A stretch of 64,000 nucleotides of DNA from positions 19,605,219 to 19,669,218 of the forward strand of contig CM030834.1 of NCBI GenBank assembly GCA_018105865.1. Reading direction: 5' to 3'. The DNA is from Metaphire vulgaris. Taxonomy: Eukaryota > Annelida > Clitellata > Crassiclitellata > Megascolecidae. How positions within the stretch are numbered: position 1 is the stretch's first letter; each line of letters starts with the position of its first letter. The notes beneath the pieces were generated by a model that saw only the letters and a program-made list of their open reading frames with translations, was not told the origin of the DNA and did not search any database. This document shows, piece by piece, positions 23,906-37,000 of the stretch. Position numbers and translations under genes: made by a program.

Positions 23906-25336
23906 ATGATTCTATCATAACGCAAATACAAATGCGTACATGCTTCTTGATGATGATGACGACGACGACGACGACGATGATGATGATGATGATGTCATCA
24001 TAACAACAGCACAGCATGACTCGGACTTTTCCGTGCTTAGAACGTGCTGTTTGGAAGTTCGAATTTTGTGATGAAATCAGATTTATTAGAAATAGGCGAG
24101 GCGTTAACATAATTTGCCTATTTGGCCAACGCTGTTAACCGGCGCCTATTATGATTTAGCAACGATGAATGAATATGAATAACTATGAATATGGTAATAA
24201 TTATAATTAATTAAAGCCATAGTGGGCGTTCCTTGAATCCTTTGTTGTTACTGCGAAACGTTTATATGTACTTCGAGAATCGTGATAGGTTTTCGGTAAT
24301 CACACGTCAGCCGTTTATTGTGAACTGCCCTTCTGTATCAATCCGCAACACAGTTCCAATATTTACATTATCGTTATCTAAAGATGTGCTATCAGATTCG
24401 ATGTCGTTATAATGGACTCGTTTATAGCGTTTGCTTTAACTATTAAAAACGATCATAAGGTTGAAGATAGCCTTATAAGAGTTTGATATTTATATTGTGT
24501 ATCAATACGCCTGCGTCTAATAATAAGAGAACGGTTAGTCATTGCATCATTCATGAATGATTGACAGGCATTCCCTGTGAACGGCTTTTCTCCGCAATAG
24601 AGTCACTACGTCGTTGACTCTTATTAACTGGGGTTCAAGTAGGGTACAAGTATGATGTGGAATTAAAAGTTAATCTTAAAATTGGAGACGATCAAGTCCT
24701 GTCGTTAAGACAGTATTTGGTCATCGAATCGCCGAATTCTGTTCGCCTTTCGGGGGCGAATCGTTGTTGTAAACGTTTTCTCTACAACCGCGAGTGCGTT
24801 TGGCGAAACAATAGACATTGTTAATGAACAGCATCACCAGCTTGGCAGCGACAAAAGGATTTGTTTTCGGCGGATAATGGCTTTGTATTGACGACAGAGA
24901 AAGAGAGAGAGAGAGAGAGACTTTGTATTTTCGCCAGAGTTCTGTTTTTGTCGGCTGTGGCGACTGAGGAGGGTTCGTCGGCGGTGCTTTGTACTTGTAC
25001 GTGTATGACGACATCCCACTTGCGATTTCACAATCCGTCTACCAGTCTTCCTTCCTCCTCCGCATTGAGCAACTATGCGTTATATCAGTGACGAAACTTC
25101 CGATAATTTTGCAATCTAGTCGACAGAGTCAAAAGCAAGTGTTCGATTTCGGAAATACCCGAAACATTGCGAGAATTAAATTGCAGCTATTCAGCCCCGT
25201 AGTTGGTTTACCAGCATTAAGCAAAGAGTAGTCGTGTTTTTAAATAAGAAGGCTTTGATCTTCACAGGTGTCTGCAGCTCAGAAAGAGGGAGTTGAGATC
25301 ACAGTGTAGTTGTTGTTGATTGTAAAGTCTGCCTCT
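23906..25336. other. Non-genic stretch and candidate upstream region of Tribbles
   Basis: A GATGAC/GATGAT run (23949-23996) and a short GA run (24891-24921). A good acceptor (GATCTTCACAG|GTGTCTGC, exon from 25268) upstream of the Tribbles ATG suggests a 5'UTR intron. The true promoter is not visible. Confidence 0.45.
23949..23996. repeat. (GAT)n/(GAC)n microsatellite
   Basis: Mixed GATGAT and GACGAC trinucleotide run of about 48 bases. Confidence 0.9.
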
Positions 25337-27996
25337 ATGAGTTACACGGTGAACCAGCCTTCGAGACCGCATCCGATTTTACAGAGACCAAAACGACAAA
25401 AATGGATAAGTAATTTACAGTGTAACAAGTCTCTCGAGAGTGAGGTACAGCACCCGCTGAGTCCTGATGTCTCACTGGACAGTCTAGCTTTGTGTAACAG
25501 CAAAGATGTGGTGACTCGGACTAGATCGGTAAAAAAAGTTGGTAACTACCTCATTTTAGAAAGGATCAGCACAAATCTTATATCGCCAGAATTATATAAA
25601 GCGGTGAATGTAATCACGCAGAAAAAGTACCTGTGCAAGGCAAGTGATATATTTGATTTTTTTAAAAGTTATTTTATAAACTCATTTAGTTTCCGTTAGA
25701 GAATCTTTGTTTATAGACAGTTGTGAAGAATGATTTACCAGTAGACAGTTTATTTATCATGCTTTATATACATGATGGATTTGAATATTCCATTTCTTGC
25801 TGCCAGAGTGTTAGGTTTTCAGTATTTAATATGATGCAATGATTAATCAATGACCTAGAAGTAGAAGGTGAAATTGTTAGCCCATGGTAGTCGTGGTTTG
25901 GTTATTTTCAGCAGTCGTCAAGAGTATCGATGTATTAATCTGTGTTACTGGTTGTGCTTTTTATTACTGTTAAGGCCCATAATTTTTTTAGTAATAGCTT
26001 GCCATCAGATATGTATGTAAAGGGAATGTTATCATGTGTTTTGTTCTGTTTTCTGTAGTTCATTCATGTATGAAATTTAAACTATGCACACGTTATGACA
26101 GTATTTGGGAAATGATGCCTTGTAGGTGACCTCTATCGATCGCTACCGCAGTACGCTGGAGCCTTATCTGCGAGCAGGAGACCACGAAAACGTCAATGAA
26201 GTGCAGGAGGTGATTCTTGGCGACTCGGAGGCATACTTCTTTTTCCTTGAAAATTACGGAGACCTCCACACGTACGTTCGCGATGCACGCCGACTAAAAG
26301 AACCGGAGGCTGCGACACTATTTTCCCAGATTGTTTCTGCTGTTAAGCACTGTCACGAAAATGGAATCGTCATACGAGATCTAAAACTTCGAAAATTCGT
26401 TTTCAAAGATCAAGAAAGGTTTGTATTTTTAAAGAAAATATATGCATTTTATCATTTATGTAAGCAGTTTTGAAATGTGTTTCCATCAGTGTTGTAAATT
26501 GTTTTCAGCTTTGACATTAATCCGTTTCGAGTTTTTATTCCAAAAAAATTCTTGCTGAAACCCAGAAAAACCCAGAAATTGCCACCACACAAGACAGTTA
26601 GCAATGGTTAAAGTATTGATTGCCACCACACAAGACAGTTAGCAATGGAGAACACTGACCCATTCTTGTAGGCAACCGTCACCAAGCGACTATGGCGCAC
26701 TGACTTGACTACAATCAGCCTTCATCGGGGTATTCTTTCATGGGTGCAAGACGTCATTGATCTTTTAATGCAGCTCTTGGTTGTCATTGTCATTTACCAT
26801 CTCTATCAGTAGGTAATATACTACACTTTGCTCACCATTGGTGCAGAGGTGATCAAGTACTGTTCTTTCTTCTTGCTTAAAATGTTACATTAGATGAGGG
26901 TACCTACCTGTGGGAACATTGTTCCCTTTTGGTACCCATTGTTTCCAACTTATGTATTTACCAACATGCAAAATATTAAATTCTTAATAAGAATACTTTT
27001 ACTTCCTTGCTCTTAGATTTAAGACATAAAATTTGATTGTATACTAGGTTTTTCAAATAGATTGTTTTATATTAAGTATGACACTTTGGCTTGTATTTTG
27101 ATGACCTAAAGACACTTAGTTTTTTTTTTTTTTTTTTTTTGGATTGCTGTGCCGAGTTATAATGACTGTATGCGAGCTTGTACATTTAGCCTATGAGTTG
27201 GAAGCAATAAGCTTACTAAACTTATGAGGTTCATGGCAGCATTGGTCTTTACATTCCTATCCTGTAGACCTGTCCTCCATGAATGTGTTCACGTGCAGGT
27301 TGCTTAACCCTTTAGCCATTCGTTTATTTGTAACATAACGTAAATTGAACAAGTATTTGTGAGGAGAGGGAAAAGGGTTAATGCAAACGTAGTTATTTGG
27401 GTTCACTGCTATTAGAGTTTTCATATTTGCTCTTCATTTATGTACTGAAAGTTGTTGCATTGTTTACGATTTGAAGTGTAATAAATATCTTACATTGCTT
27501 TTCTTCTAGGACAGAGTTGATGTTGGAAGGCTTTGAAGATTCAGTAGTTCTGTCGGAGACAGAGGATGATCACTACAATGATTCTCTTACCGACAAGCAC
27601 GGATGTCCTGTGTACGTCAGCCCCGAAATCCTTCAAAATTCGAGCTGCTATTCAGGCTTCCTAGCCGATGTTTGGAGTCTTGGTATCATTCTCTACACAA
27701 TGATTCTTGGGTGCTATCCGTTTCACGATACAAATATCAACTCGCTGTTTTTGCTGATTCGTCATGGTCGTTACCATATCCCCGCTGCCATCTCTTCTGC
27801 TGCCAAATGCTTGATAAAAAACATTCTTCGAATGAAACCGAGCGAGCGAGCAAGTGCAGGCGAAATACTTGTTCATCCTTGGTTCAAATATTGTGAGACA
27901 AGATCATCACGATCGTGGTTGGTCGAAGTGAGAGACCAAAGCCTTGCAGTACCCGATGTAGAAAATGATTCAAGCACTGACATGATTTCATGTTAA
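25337..27996 (+). CDS. Tribbles pseudokinase, three coding exons
   Basis: Scaffold pseudokinase that recruits COP1-type ubiquitin ligase and MAP kinase kinases. Exons 25337-25639, 26126-26418, 27510-27996 join in phases 0 and 2 to 360 residues, a normal Tribbles length. The ATG at 25337 is the first after an in-frame TAG. A disordered N-terminus of about 70 residues precedes YLILERISTN. The beta-3 lysine is in KKYLCK at the exon 1 end. The catalytic loop has the Tribbles form VIRDLKLRKFVFKD. In place of DFG comes LEGFEDSVV, so metal binding is likely lost. The activation segment KHGCPVYVSPEIL and WSLGIILYTMILGCYPFHD are typical. The tail has ILVHPWF (MEK1-binding type) and DQSLAVPD (COP1-binding VP core, with two residues more than the usual DQLVPD). 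The first coding intron starts with GC (AAG|GCAAGT). Confidence 0.95.
26578..26648. repeat. 31-bp direct duplication in a Tribbles intron
   Basis: ATTGCCACCACACAAGACAG followed by TTAGCAATGG occurs twice, about 42 bases apart. Confidence 0.85.
27120..27140. repeat. Poly(T) run
   Basis: About 21 T in the Tribbles intron. It could be the tail of a minus-strand retroposon, but no body is recognisable. Confidence 0.8.
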
Positions 27997-28789
27997 TATC
28001 TTGCACACAGATCCTAAGATGTTTCGTGGTTCTAACAGTAGCAGCTAAGACCAAGTCATTCAGAACACATGCAATGTGATTTTAATCAAGCCAGTACTAA
28101 ATGCCATTATTAAATGCTATACGACTGATAGAATGTGCAAATGGTGGTGGACTACGGTTATAATAATTTCCCATTTTCCGCAGACTTCTGTTATATTAGC
28201 CTCTGATGCCTAATTCCAAAGTCTCTTTGCCGCTGATCTTCACTTTAACACCCGCTGTATAAGTGGCCGAATTTGAAATGGGCTATCATTCGCATGAAAC
28301 TGTTGCATATGATATCTGAATATTTAGTTATTTCTTTGTTATTTAATTGTTGTGCTACAGATGCTGCCTACTTTTACCACTCGTAGCACAACAAACGAGA
28401 ACCTGTAACTATGCAACAGACACTATTTTCCTATTTTGCCGTGGAAACAAATAAGTTAGGTGCTAGCTGTATTAATTTATTGTTTTTACAAACTGTGCTT
28501 AACTTGTCTGTGTAGAATGAACCGTTTGGTTAAAACCGTTATGAATGAAGCCACTGTCATTAAAACATTCTCAGGTAAAACTGTTGTTATTCATGACATT
28601 GCAAACATGTCTTTGAACATTTGGTGTCTATACATGTATTTAGTACAGTAGAATCTTCTAATTACGGTAACAAGCATTCCAATTATTATACTGCAGAGCT
28701 CTAAAAGCTGCTATGGTCAATATTCTGTTATACGAATTTATTACTAATAGCATAGTATTATTATATAAATCTGCAGAAACAGATATGGT

Positions 28790-29000
28790 TATGGGCAATG
28801 TTAAAAAGAGGAGGGTAAGTTATTATGGACATTTGATGAGGAAGTGAGGAGATTGTTCTGAAAGAGGATTTATACAGGGAATCAGAGGACAGAAGAAGAG
28901 ATGGGCAGACCCCGAACAGAGAACATTTAATCACGGACCAGATTTGACACTGTAAACATAAATGAGATTTTCAAAAAATATTTGATAGAGAAATGGCTTG
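28790..29000 (+). repeat. Degenerate LINE 3' fragment
   Basis: Conceptual fragments KRRVSYYGHLMRK and RGQKKRWADP resemble the R-W-x-GH-x-MR ... GRP-type C-terminus that follows reverse transcriptase in many LINE proteins. Stops interrupt it. Confidence 0.45.
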
Positions 29001-30459
29001 ACAGCTTCAAAATGCACAGGACAACTATCCAGGTTCTGTTAGTGCTGCAGCCATTTAAAGAATGTTTTTCAATATAGCCAGCACATCACATCAATTAACA
29101 AATTGCAAAGTAATCAATGCACAGACACTACTTTAAAAAGCTGGTTATTTCTATTGACTGTCATGCTCTAAGCATTTGGTGTAATTATTCAAAGATTGAC
29201 AAACCACAAAATTAACGGTCACAGTTAATCAAAAAACCTTCAGATGCAAAGAAACAATCGACTCGCCGACGTGGCTTGTACAACAAAGTGCCGCCTCTAC
29301 TGATAAAAACTGCAAGATGCTTTAAGGCTACATACAGAAAATGAAAAACCACAATAATTACTATACAGTATACACAACACAAAGCAACCCTTAAAAATTT
29401 TTTAATGGTATCACCAAAACAGCTAACAGCCACGATCATAAAAACTCATAAGAACAAACATGAACACTACAGTTGCCCATGATCAACATAGGCAGACAAA
29501 GCAACTACCAGGTAAACTTGTACTGCCATTAACAATTACTACAGCACTGATTATGTCATTGTTTTCCACCACTTCTAACTGAAATAATGTCTTAACCTGT
29601 CTTCTTCATCAATAGATTTCTGGTATATAATTAATTTCATAAGCTTATAATGCTTCAAAGGCATAGTGGATTGGTTGGCTGTCCTATTTAAACAAATCGT
29701 TGTGCTTGCCATTGCTATTATTTTTATTAATTATCTGTCACTTCAGCATGACTGAATAGATAACTAAACAGAAAATGAAAATCATTATTCAACATTTGCT
29801 AATTGCAAAGTCAAGCCTCTAGTTGCAAAAACTAGATGTATTTTCATAGCAAATGTCCTCAAAAAACAAGTAGCTAATATTTCTTTGGGCATTGGTAGTA
29901 AAAAAAACAATACTATATAATATCAGTCAAAACTGTAGTGGGAATAATCTAACATCAGATTCCGCCCCATTAAATAGCAAATTAATTTCACAGGCAAAAC
30001 CAACTCGACTGACTCATCGCAACTTTGGAAAGTGGAAATGCAAAATTAACACAAATTGTTGAACTTTAGAGTGTAACCGTTTGTCAAGAATTAAATAGAT
30101 AACAAAGTACTGACATAATAAACTAAACACTTTAATGTTTAACTCTCCTTGAAATATATCTGATCAGCAACACCGCCAAGACATTCACATTTGGTAATAA
30201 CTTCAGCAGCTCAGCACACTAAATTAACACCAGCATCCACTATTTATGCACCACAACACGATATCAATGCATTACAACCTAGGTAGCCAACTGATCCTGA
30301 ATGCACAATTTTCCTCAAGAAACAATTTATTAACACTGCTAAATTAAAATAATCAGCTCAAGACAACAGTAATTTGCTCTAGTTATACATACAGACCACA
30401 GAAAAGCAGAAAGCAATGCACAAAAATAGCTCGCTATGCATGTCAGTGTATGCACGTAC

Positions 30460-30585
30460 GTATATATATATCATATATGTATATATATATGTATGTATAC
30501 ACATATGTGTATACATACATATATATATATACACATATATACCGGTACACATACACACACATACACACGCATGCACGCACACATA
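30460..30585. repeat. Palindromic TA/GT/CA microsatellite
   Basis: Mixed TATA, TATG and CACA runs. Around 30500 the sequence TATACACATATGTGTATA is a perfect palindrome extended by TACATACATATATA on both sides. It ends in a CACACG-rich stretch. Confidence 0.85.
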
Positions 30586-31047
30586 GAATCTGGATGTATC
30601 GAACTCACCTATATTGAAATCATGTTTATATTGAAGCTGTTTATCAGTCTCTTAGTATTTTGACATAAAATCTAAATTTTAGATAGTATAATAGCCAGAC
30701 ATGCACATTTGCCCAAGCCAAAATTTTGGCTTTCTATGACCCAGAATTGGATATATCTAAACTCGGATATATCAAAGTATTTGTCACAGTCTCTTAAGCT
30801 TTTATATAGAGTGATTCTACTTCATATGCACACACTATTTTGGTATTTAAGCAGAAGCAAATCGAAATACTCACTAATATAAACATGCTAAACATGAATA
30901 GCTATAAAAAGAGGAGGTCTTTTGAAATGGCAATAGATATTGCTTCCAGCTTCAAACCTTGAACACATCGAATCAAACTGAAATCGTAAGAAGACTCCAG
31001 CATGCTACTGGAATCTGTCCTTCGTTCTTTCATCTGGCAAAACTGTC

Positions 31048-34000
31048 CTACTTCTTCTTCTTACCAATTGTAGAAGACTGCGACATGGCGTTGGCAACCG
31101 AGGCCTTGCGTCTTTGAAGTGCAAGAGCTTCTTCTTCCATCATCCTTCGTTTGTCATCGATCTTCTTCTTTTCATCTGCATGCATCTTCTTCAGGTTTTC
31201 AAACTTTGTCTGGAGCTGTGCAAATGAAAGGCATAAAAGGCCACTCATTTTCACACAATCCTGTTGCAAGTAAAAGGATTACAGTAGGCAAAATTGAAGT
31301 CATTAAAAGCAGCAGTGGAAGGAGAAAATTTCTTAAACCACTAATAGTCAGTTCCCTGCATAACAAACAACTAAATGTCCTAAGTAGCGTTCAAATCATA
31401 GAGCTAAGAAGTGATCGCCCTCTAATTGAAGGAAGCAAAGGAAAAGATGGACTTATATAAGGCACAGAGGAAGTGCTACTTTTCCTCAGAGATATATTGA
31501 CTACACAGTACACGATCAGAAGTCACAATGCTGGTAGCTTTAAAGAGAAAGGCCGAATAGATGCAATGAATTTGAAATGGAAACAACACACCGCATAAGA
31601 AAAAGAAACAAAAGACTGGTGTTGCATACAGTACGTACCTCTTTCTCAGCCTCCTTCAGTTCAGCCTCCTTTTCTTTAACGCGGACAACAAACATCTGTC
31701 GCATTTCATCTTCCTTTCTCTGAAGTTCGGCCAAATGTTGATTTCTCTTCTGCTCATATGTTTCTTGTAGGCTACAGAAGAAAAATACAGTCTCAATTTC
31801 ACTTATATGCGAACAACAGCCGTGTTCAAAGATAGCATACAGGCTGAACTCTAGGTGGTAACATACCACCTAGCCAACATAATGATCAAACGTCGCCAGA
31901 ATATCTTCCCGAGAAATGTTTTAAAAATCAATCCACTGTGTAGTGATGACGACGATGATGATGATGAGTACCTCATGGCCTCATTGTCTGTAAAGCCCAT
32001 CTCTTGCAGCTTGCAACGTCTATAAAGCTCGTAGTGCTTTGCGTGAGTATTCTCCCTCAAGTCTTCCATGTTTGTTCGAAGCAGCATTTCACGCAGCCGA
32101 ACAAAGTCACAATGATTTTCATTTTCAACTACAGCAGCAACAAAATAAACACTCATCTTCTCCCGCATTCAAAACAAATTTGTAAGAAGTCTAAAATAGT
32201 TGCCAGATTTTCAAAGCAAACATAGAGTTTTAATGCAAAGTATTCTGCAAAATACATCTAATTTCCTTATTGCCATCCATGGCAAAGAACATAGGACTAT
32301 CCTGCAATGATAACAAGAAAGGCACAACCTGAGGCCATACATTGTATTCACAAAAATGTTACAGAATTTCTTTAAAATTCTTTACATTTTGGCCATAAAA
32401 TATTTTAATTGTTTTGCACAAAATCTGAAATGTAAGAAACATTAAAAACTTGACTCTGAAAACACTGGCAAAGTTTCTATCATTACACCATACCTTGCAC
32501 TGTACCCCAGGGATATTGTCTGGCTTTGACCATTTTATTTCCAACTTTAATCTCATCCATACTGCCAACAACAGCAAATGGCAAATGACCCTAGAAATAA
32601 CATCAGAGAACAATTAGTAATACAACACTACATAACACAATATGCTCTGAAATTCAAACACTGCCATGTTCAACAACATCATGCTATGATCAACAACATC
32701 GTCCAACATCAATCATCAGATACTCCATCACGCTGAATTTACAAAACCAATCAAATTCAGTAATTTACAACGTGCATTTCATGAAACTAGAAGAAGTCAA
32801 CGGATTTTCATAAGCATTTCAGTAATCAAATTAATTTCCTAACTACGTAGGTCACTTACGTTCATAGTGCTGTTTATGTCAGCAACAGTTTCATCGTCTG
32901 TTGGAAACTGATAAAGATGGACGCCATTTGCCACCAGCTCGGCCATTATCTGTTCAAAATGAATTAAATTCGATCAACAGGAATAAAAATTAACTATGCT
33001 AGCTGTATATAGGTAAGTAATGCATAATATCGCAAGCATAAGTGACAAATAAACACGCTGTTAAAGGAAACGGCTTGAGTTCTGTCATTCCGCAAGAACT
33101 GCCAGCAATGGAAAACAGGAAGCAAAATAACTGATAACATTAACATTCGTAGTTTCATCAAATGCATATATATTCAAGTATGCACTCACTCACTCACTCA
33201 CTCACTCACTCACTCCACTCACTCACTCACTCACTCACTCACACTCACTCAAGGACAAGCACCACAGAGAAATGCTATTTACAACTAGAGAGTAATATGG
33301 TAACGGTTACTGCACACTTCCTGCAGTAACTACCACAGTAATGGGAAACATTTGGCAAAAAGTGCAGTATTACGGAATTTACAGTTACGGTTTTGTCATG
33401 TGGTAATACTATGGGGACAGGGACATTTACTACTGGATGGAGTGGGGACGGGGAGTAATGCTAGGGCGCAGGATGGAATGGGATAAAAAGTTGTCCTCAT
33501 GTCACACACACTCTATTTACAACTAATTCACAAGCTTGACAGGATAAATCCAAATGAAAATTATGCAGTGTTAGATACAGTGAGCAAAGACGATTCCATT
33601 AATAGATTATACATAGTGCTACATGAACTTGCACAAATACACCCAAGAGCCCCTTGTTGCAAGATGCTTTTACAAAATGCATTATCTGATAAATAAAAAT
33701 TTAACAAATATAACCTTCTGCTTAAACTTGAGCAGTTCTGCTTTGGTAATTGTATCTGCCTTGGCAATTACTGGAATTATATTCACTTTGGTATCCAACT
33801 TCTTCATCGTCACCAAGTCTAGTGATTTGAGACTATGAAATAGATACACACCACAAAACATGAGTCAGTCATACACAGCCGATGACCCAAACACTGATTG
33901 GGCAAATCACACATATTCAAACAAATGACAAGTGAAAGCAGAACTGCAATCCAGTAATTATTAGCCAAAAAGTCTGTGCCTCTAAAAACCTTTTGAACAT

Positions 34001-37000
34001 CTTTATTATAGAATACTTCAAAATGCTGCATCACTTCACTTAACTTCATAGGTATGTTAGTGCAATTTTCAAATCACAATCAGCATGTTACACGTAAAGG
34101 TAGTCCAGTAGTCAGACGAGCATACAGTAACACACTGATCTCCATGTACCGCACTAAGCAAGCAGCGATGCAGGTGGCGTATACCATTAATCCGCATATT
34201 TGTTAAATAAGCTCAAAATCAATGTAAAAACAATTGGCAACTTACGAGTGTCCTGTCGGTGCAATAAAATAAAGGCAGACATGAATGCGGGTATCGTGGT
34301 AGGAATGGAGCGCCCTCTTCACCTTCAACTCTTCCTGAAGGTAAGCCTCAAACTGGGCATCAATGTAGTCAACAATTGGCTTGTAACTATAAAAAAGACA
34401 AGTGAATGGACAGAAAAGGAGCTTATTACGACTAAACCCTCTCCTCTGTAGCTAACCAAAAAATGTACAAGGATGATTTAAAACAGAAATTAAGATTCTG
34501 GAATTTAAGCAGCAACAAACAAAGGCAGAACTCTTTAAAGAAGCAGCACAATAATATCAGATATTAAAATAAGACTGGACTGCAGTGGATGCATTCCAGT
34601 CAGAAGTTAAAACTAAACTGACCAACCTGTCTGACTTGTCAATTTGATCGCCATATCCAACAGTGTCCACAACAGTCAGTTTAAGGCATACATTGCTCTC
34701 CTTTAAATCTGGAAATCAGGAAACCAACAACTGTACATGCATTTACAATCAATCAATCATCCCTGGCTAATGATGATAGATATATGATTATGAAAATCGG
34801 ATAGTGTGCGGAAAAGTGGAAGACCAAAGAGTAAATGGCTTGGCGATGTTCTTGAATGGACTTGACACCCAAACTGTGATACACATGGCAAAAAAAGGAA
34901 AGGGCCATGGACAAGCACTTCTCTGATGGGCTTCGACAGTCCTTAGGGACTATGAAGTGTGATGATGATGATGATGCCAAATCATTATTTTAACTTTACT
35001 CAGAAACTTTACACAGTCTCTCCACATATCAAAATTGAAAAGAGAAAATCAGAAGGCAAAGACTGTGATAAAACAGTCGTAACATTAAATTCTGGGAGGT
35101 AACATATTTGAATCAATAAAACAACAGAGAAATTTTATTTCAACAGTTACTATCACAATGCCAGCATACCAAATATTTAGAACATGACAATGAAGTCAAA
35201 AGAGAATTAAGGTTTGCAGACAAAAATGCAGCACAAAAGCATAAAACTACTGGGGAAGTATTCATACATGTAGATGAATAAATAAATAGGCAAACACAAC
35301 TGAAACAAATGAAAAAAAATACAAACTAATTTGAAAGGGCATCACAAAAAGTTGTGTCATAGCAATTGGAAAAGTCATTGTTTCTACCATAGGTGCGAGC
35401 CTTGAGCCGGACGCTGGGAAGATCATGAGTGGCTGGCACAGAGTCAAACTGAGTGTTGAAAAGTGTGTCTATCAACAATGATTTTCCAATTCCAGTTTCA
35501 CCTAAAATAAAATGTCAGTGCTGAGTTTCATCGTTTTTTTCAATACATGTCACAAGTACAGAATAAATGCATAAATCATATATGGTTTACCCAGTGTTCT
35601 CTGTGGCAGAAGAGAATTCAAACCTATGCTAAATAAACATGCAGCTTATTATTTTTTGCATTTCAATATAAAATAAATGCAGGCCTAAAAACACAAGGCA
35701 AGCATGCAAATGTCAAGAAAAGCAATTTAAAGCTAGCATGAGAGCAATACAGTAGTCTCAGTTAACTCTTTTCTGAATTATTTACAATAAGCATTTCACA
35801 CAAATTTTCAAAATACAAGCACAAACCAAATATAAGTAATTAACATATATTACATTGATTGGACAAAGTTTAACAGACTAACAGACATCAAGGCGTGAAG
35901 AAACACACCAAGGCAATCAGTACAAAACAATTATTCAATCTAGCTCTCACTATAACAATTATCACCATCACATATTATCAAAAATTATAGCAACAGTCTT
36001 ATGTTTAAAACATTACAAATGCTTCTACTGCAAACTACGGCCCATGGGCCGCATGCGGCTCACCAACGGATTCCAAGCAGCCCGCAAGATCATTTCAAAA
36101 TATAGAAATATGCATGTGATTGCAGGAAGTGATATAATTTGAAATTATTTTAAGAAAACATGGCATTCTATTTTAAAACCTTGGAAGGGGTTGGCAGTGC
36201 CGGGGCAGAAGAAGGATCATGCCTCCAACTTCCCCCCAAAATGTCTTGAATCTTGATATGCAAAAAGGTCATTATAGTTATCGTGCATTGCATTACAGCA
36301 TTGCAATTATGGATTCCCATAAAGTATTTAAAATTCTTCTTTATTTCCCACTTGAAATTATAAACATTTTGGCTTTTTGTAAGTACACCCGCCTAATGTA
36401 GTATTAGCTTTCATGGGGCCCTTTAAAGAAAAAGTTTGCCCCACCACCCTGACTCTAGCAGCTCACTTTCAGGCAGACTTTGGTCTCTACAGATATTCAT
36501 TCCTTACATACTGGTAATGTCAGTACAACAGACAACTTCACCATTAACACAAAACATACAGCACTGAGAGGCACTCTGCCTATCTAGATTTTCGCTCTGC
36601 CTTGAGGAAATAATCAATTAAATCCTAGATCCTTTCAGCTCTATGCTGAAATATTGAAGTGGCACATGTACCATGAAGTGGGGCTCTGAGAGGTATAACA
36701 CAGCACTTATCCAATTGGTACCAAATCACCCACTCTTATGCACAACTCTCTCTGTCAAAATCAAGTTTTACCGGCAAACTTTCAACTTTCTCCATGGGCA
36801 CAATGCACCCATTTTCTCTTTCCCAATTTGCAAATTTTGGTTACAAGCATTCAATGTATTTATGAACACTGTAAATTATAACATCACAAGCTAATAATAT
36901 AATAATTGGAAATGCGGTCCTATTATCTTCATCTCCTGCTTCCCCATTTAGTGTCTGAAATTAATGTCATAAATATAAAATACAATTTGGTTTCTCTTCA

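Larger units (their letters stand above)
27997..31047. other. Region between Tribbles and septin (convergent 3' ends)
   Basis: No coding exon recognised. It should contain the 3' untranslated regions of both convergent genes. For the septin a candidate AATAAA on the minus strand lies near 30325-30331. Also present are a LINE 3' fragment and a palindromic AT/GT microsatellite. Confidence 0.5.
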
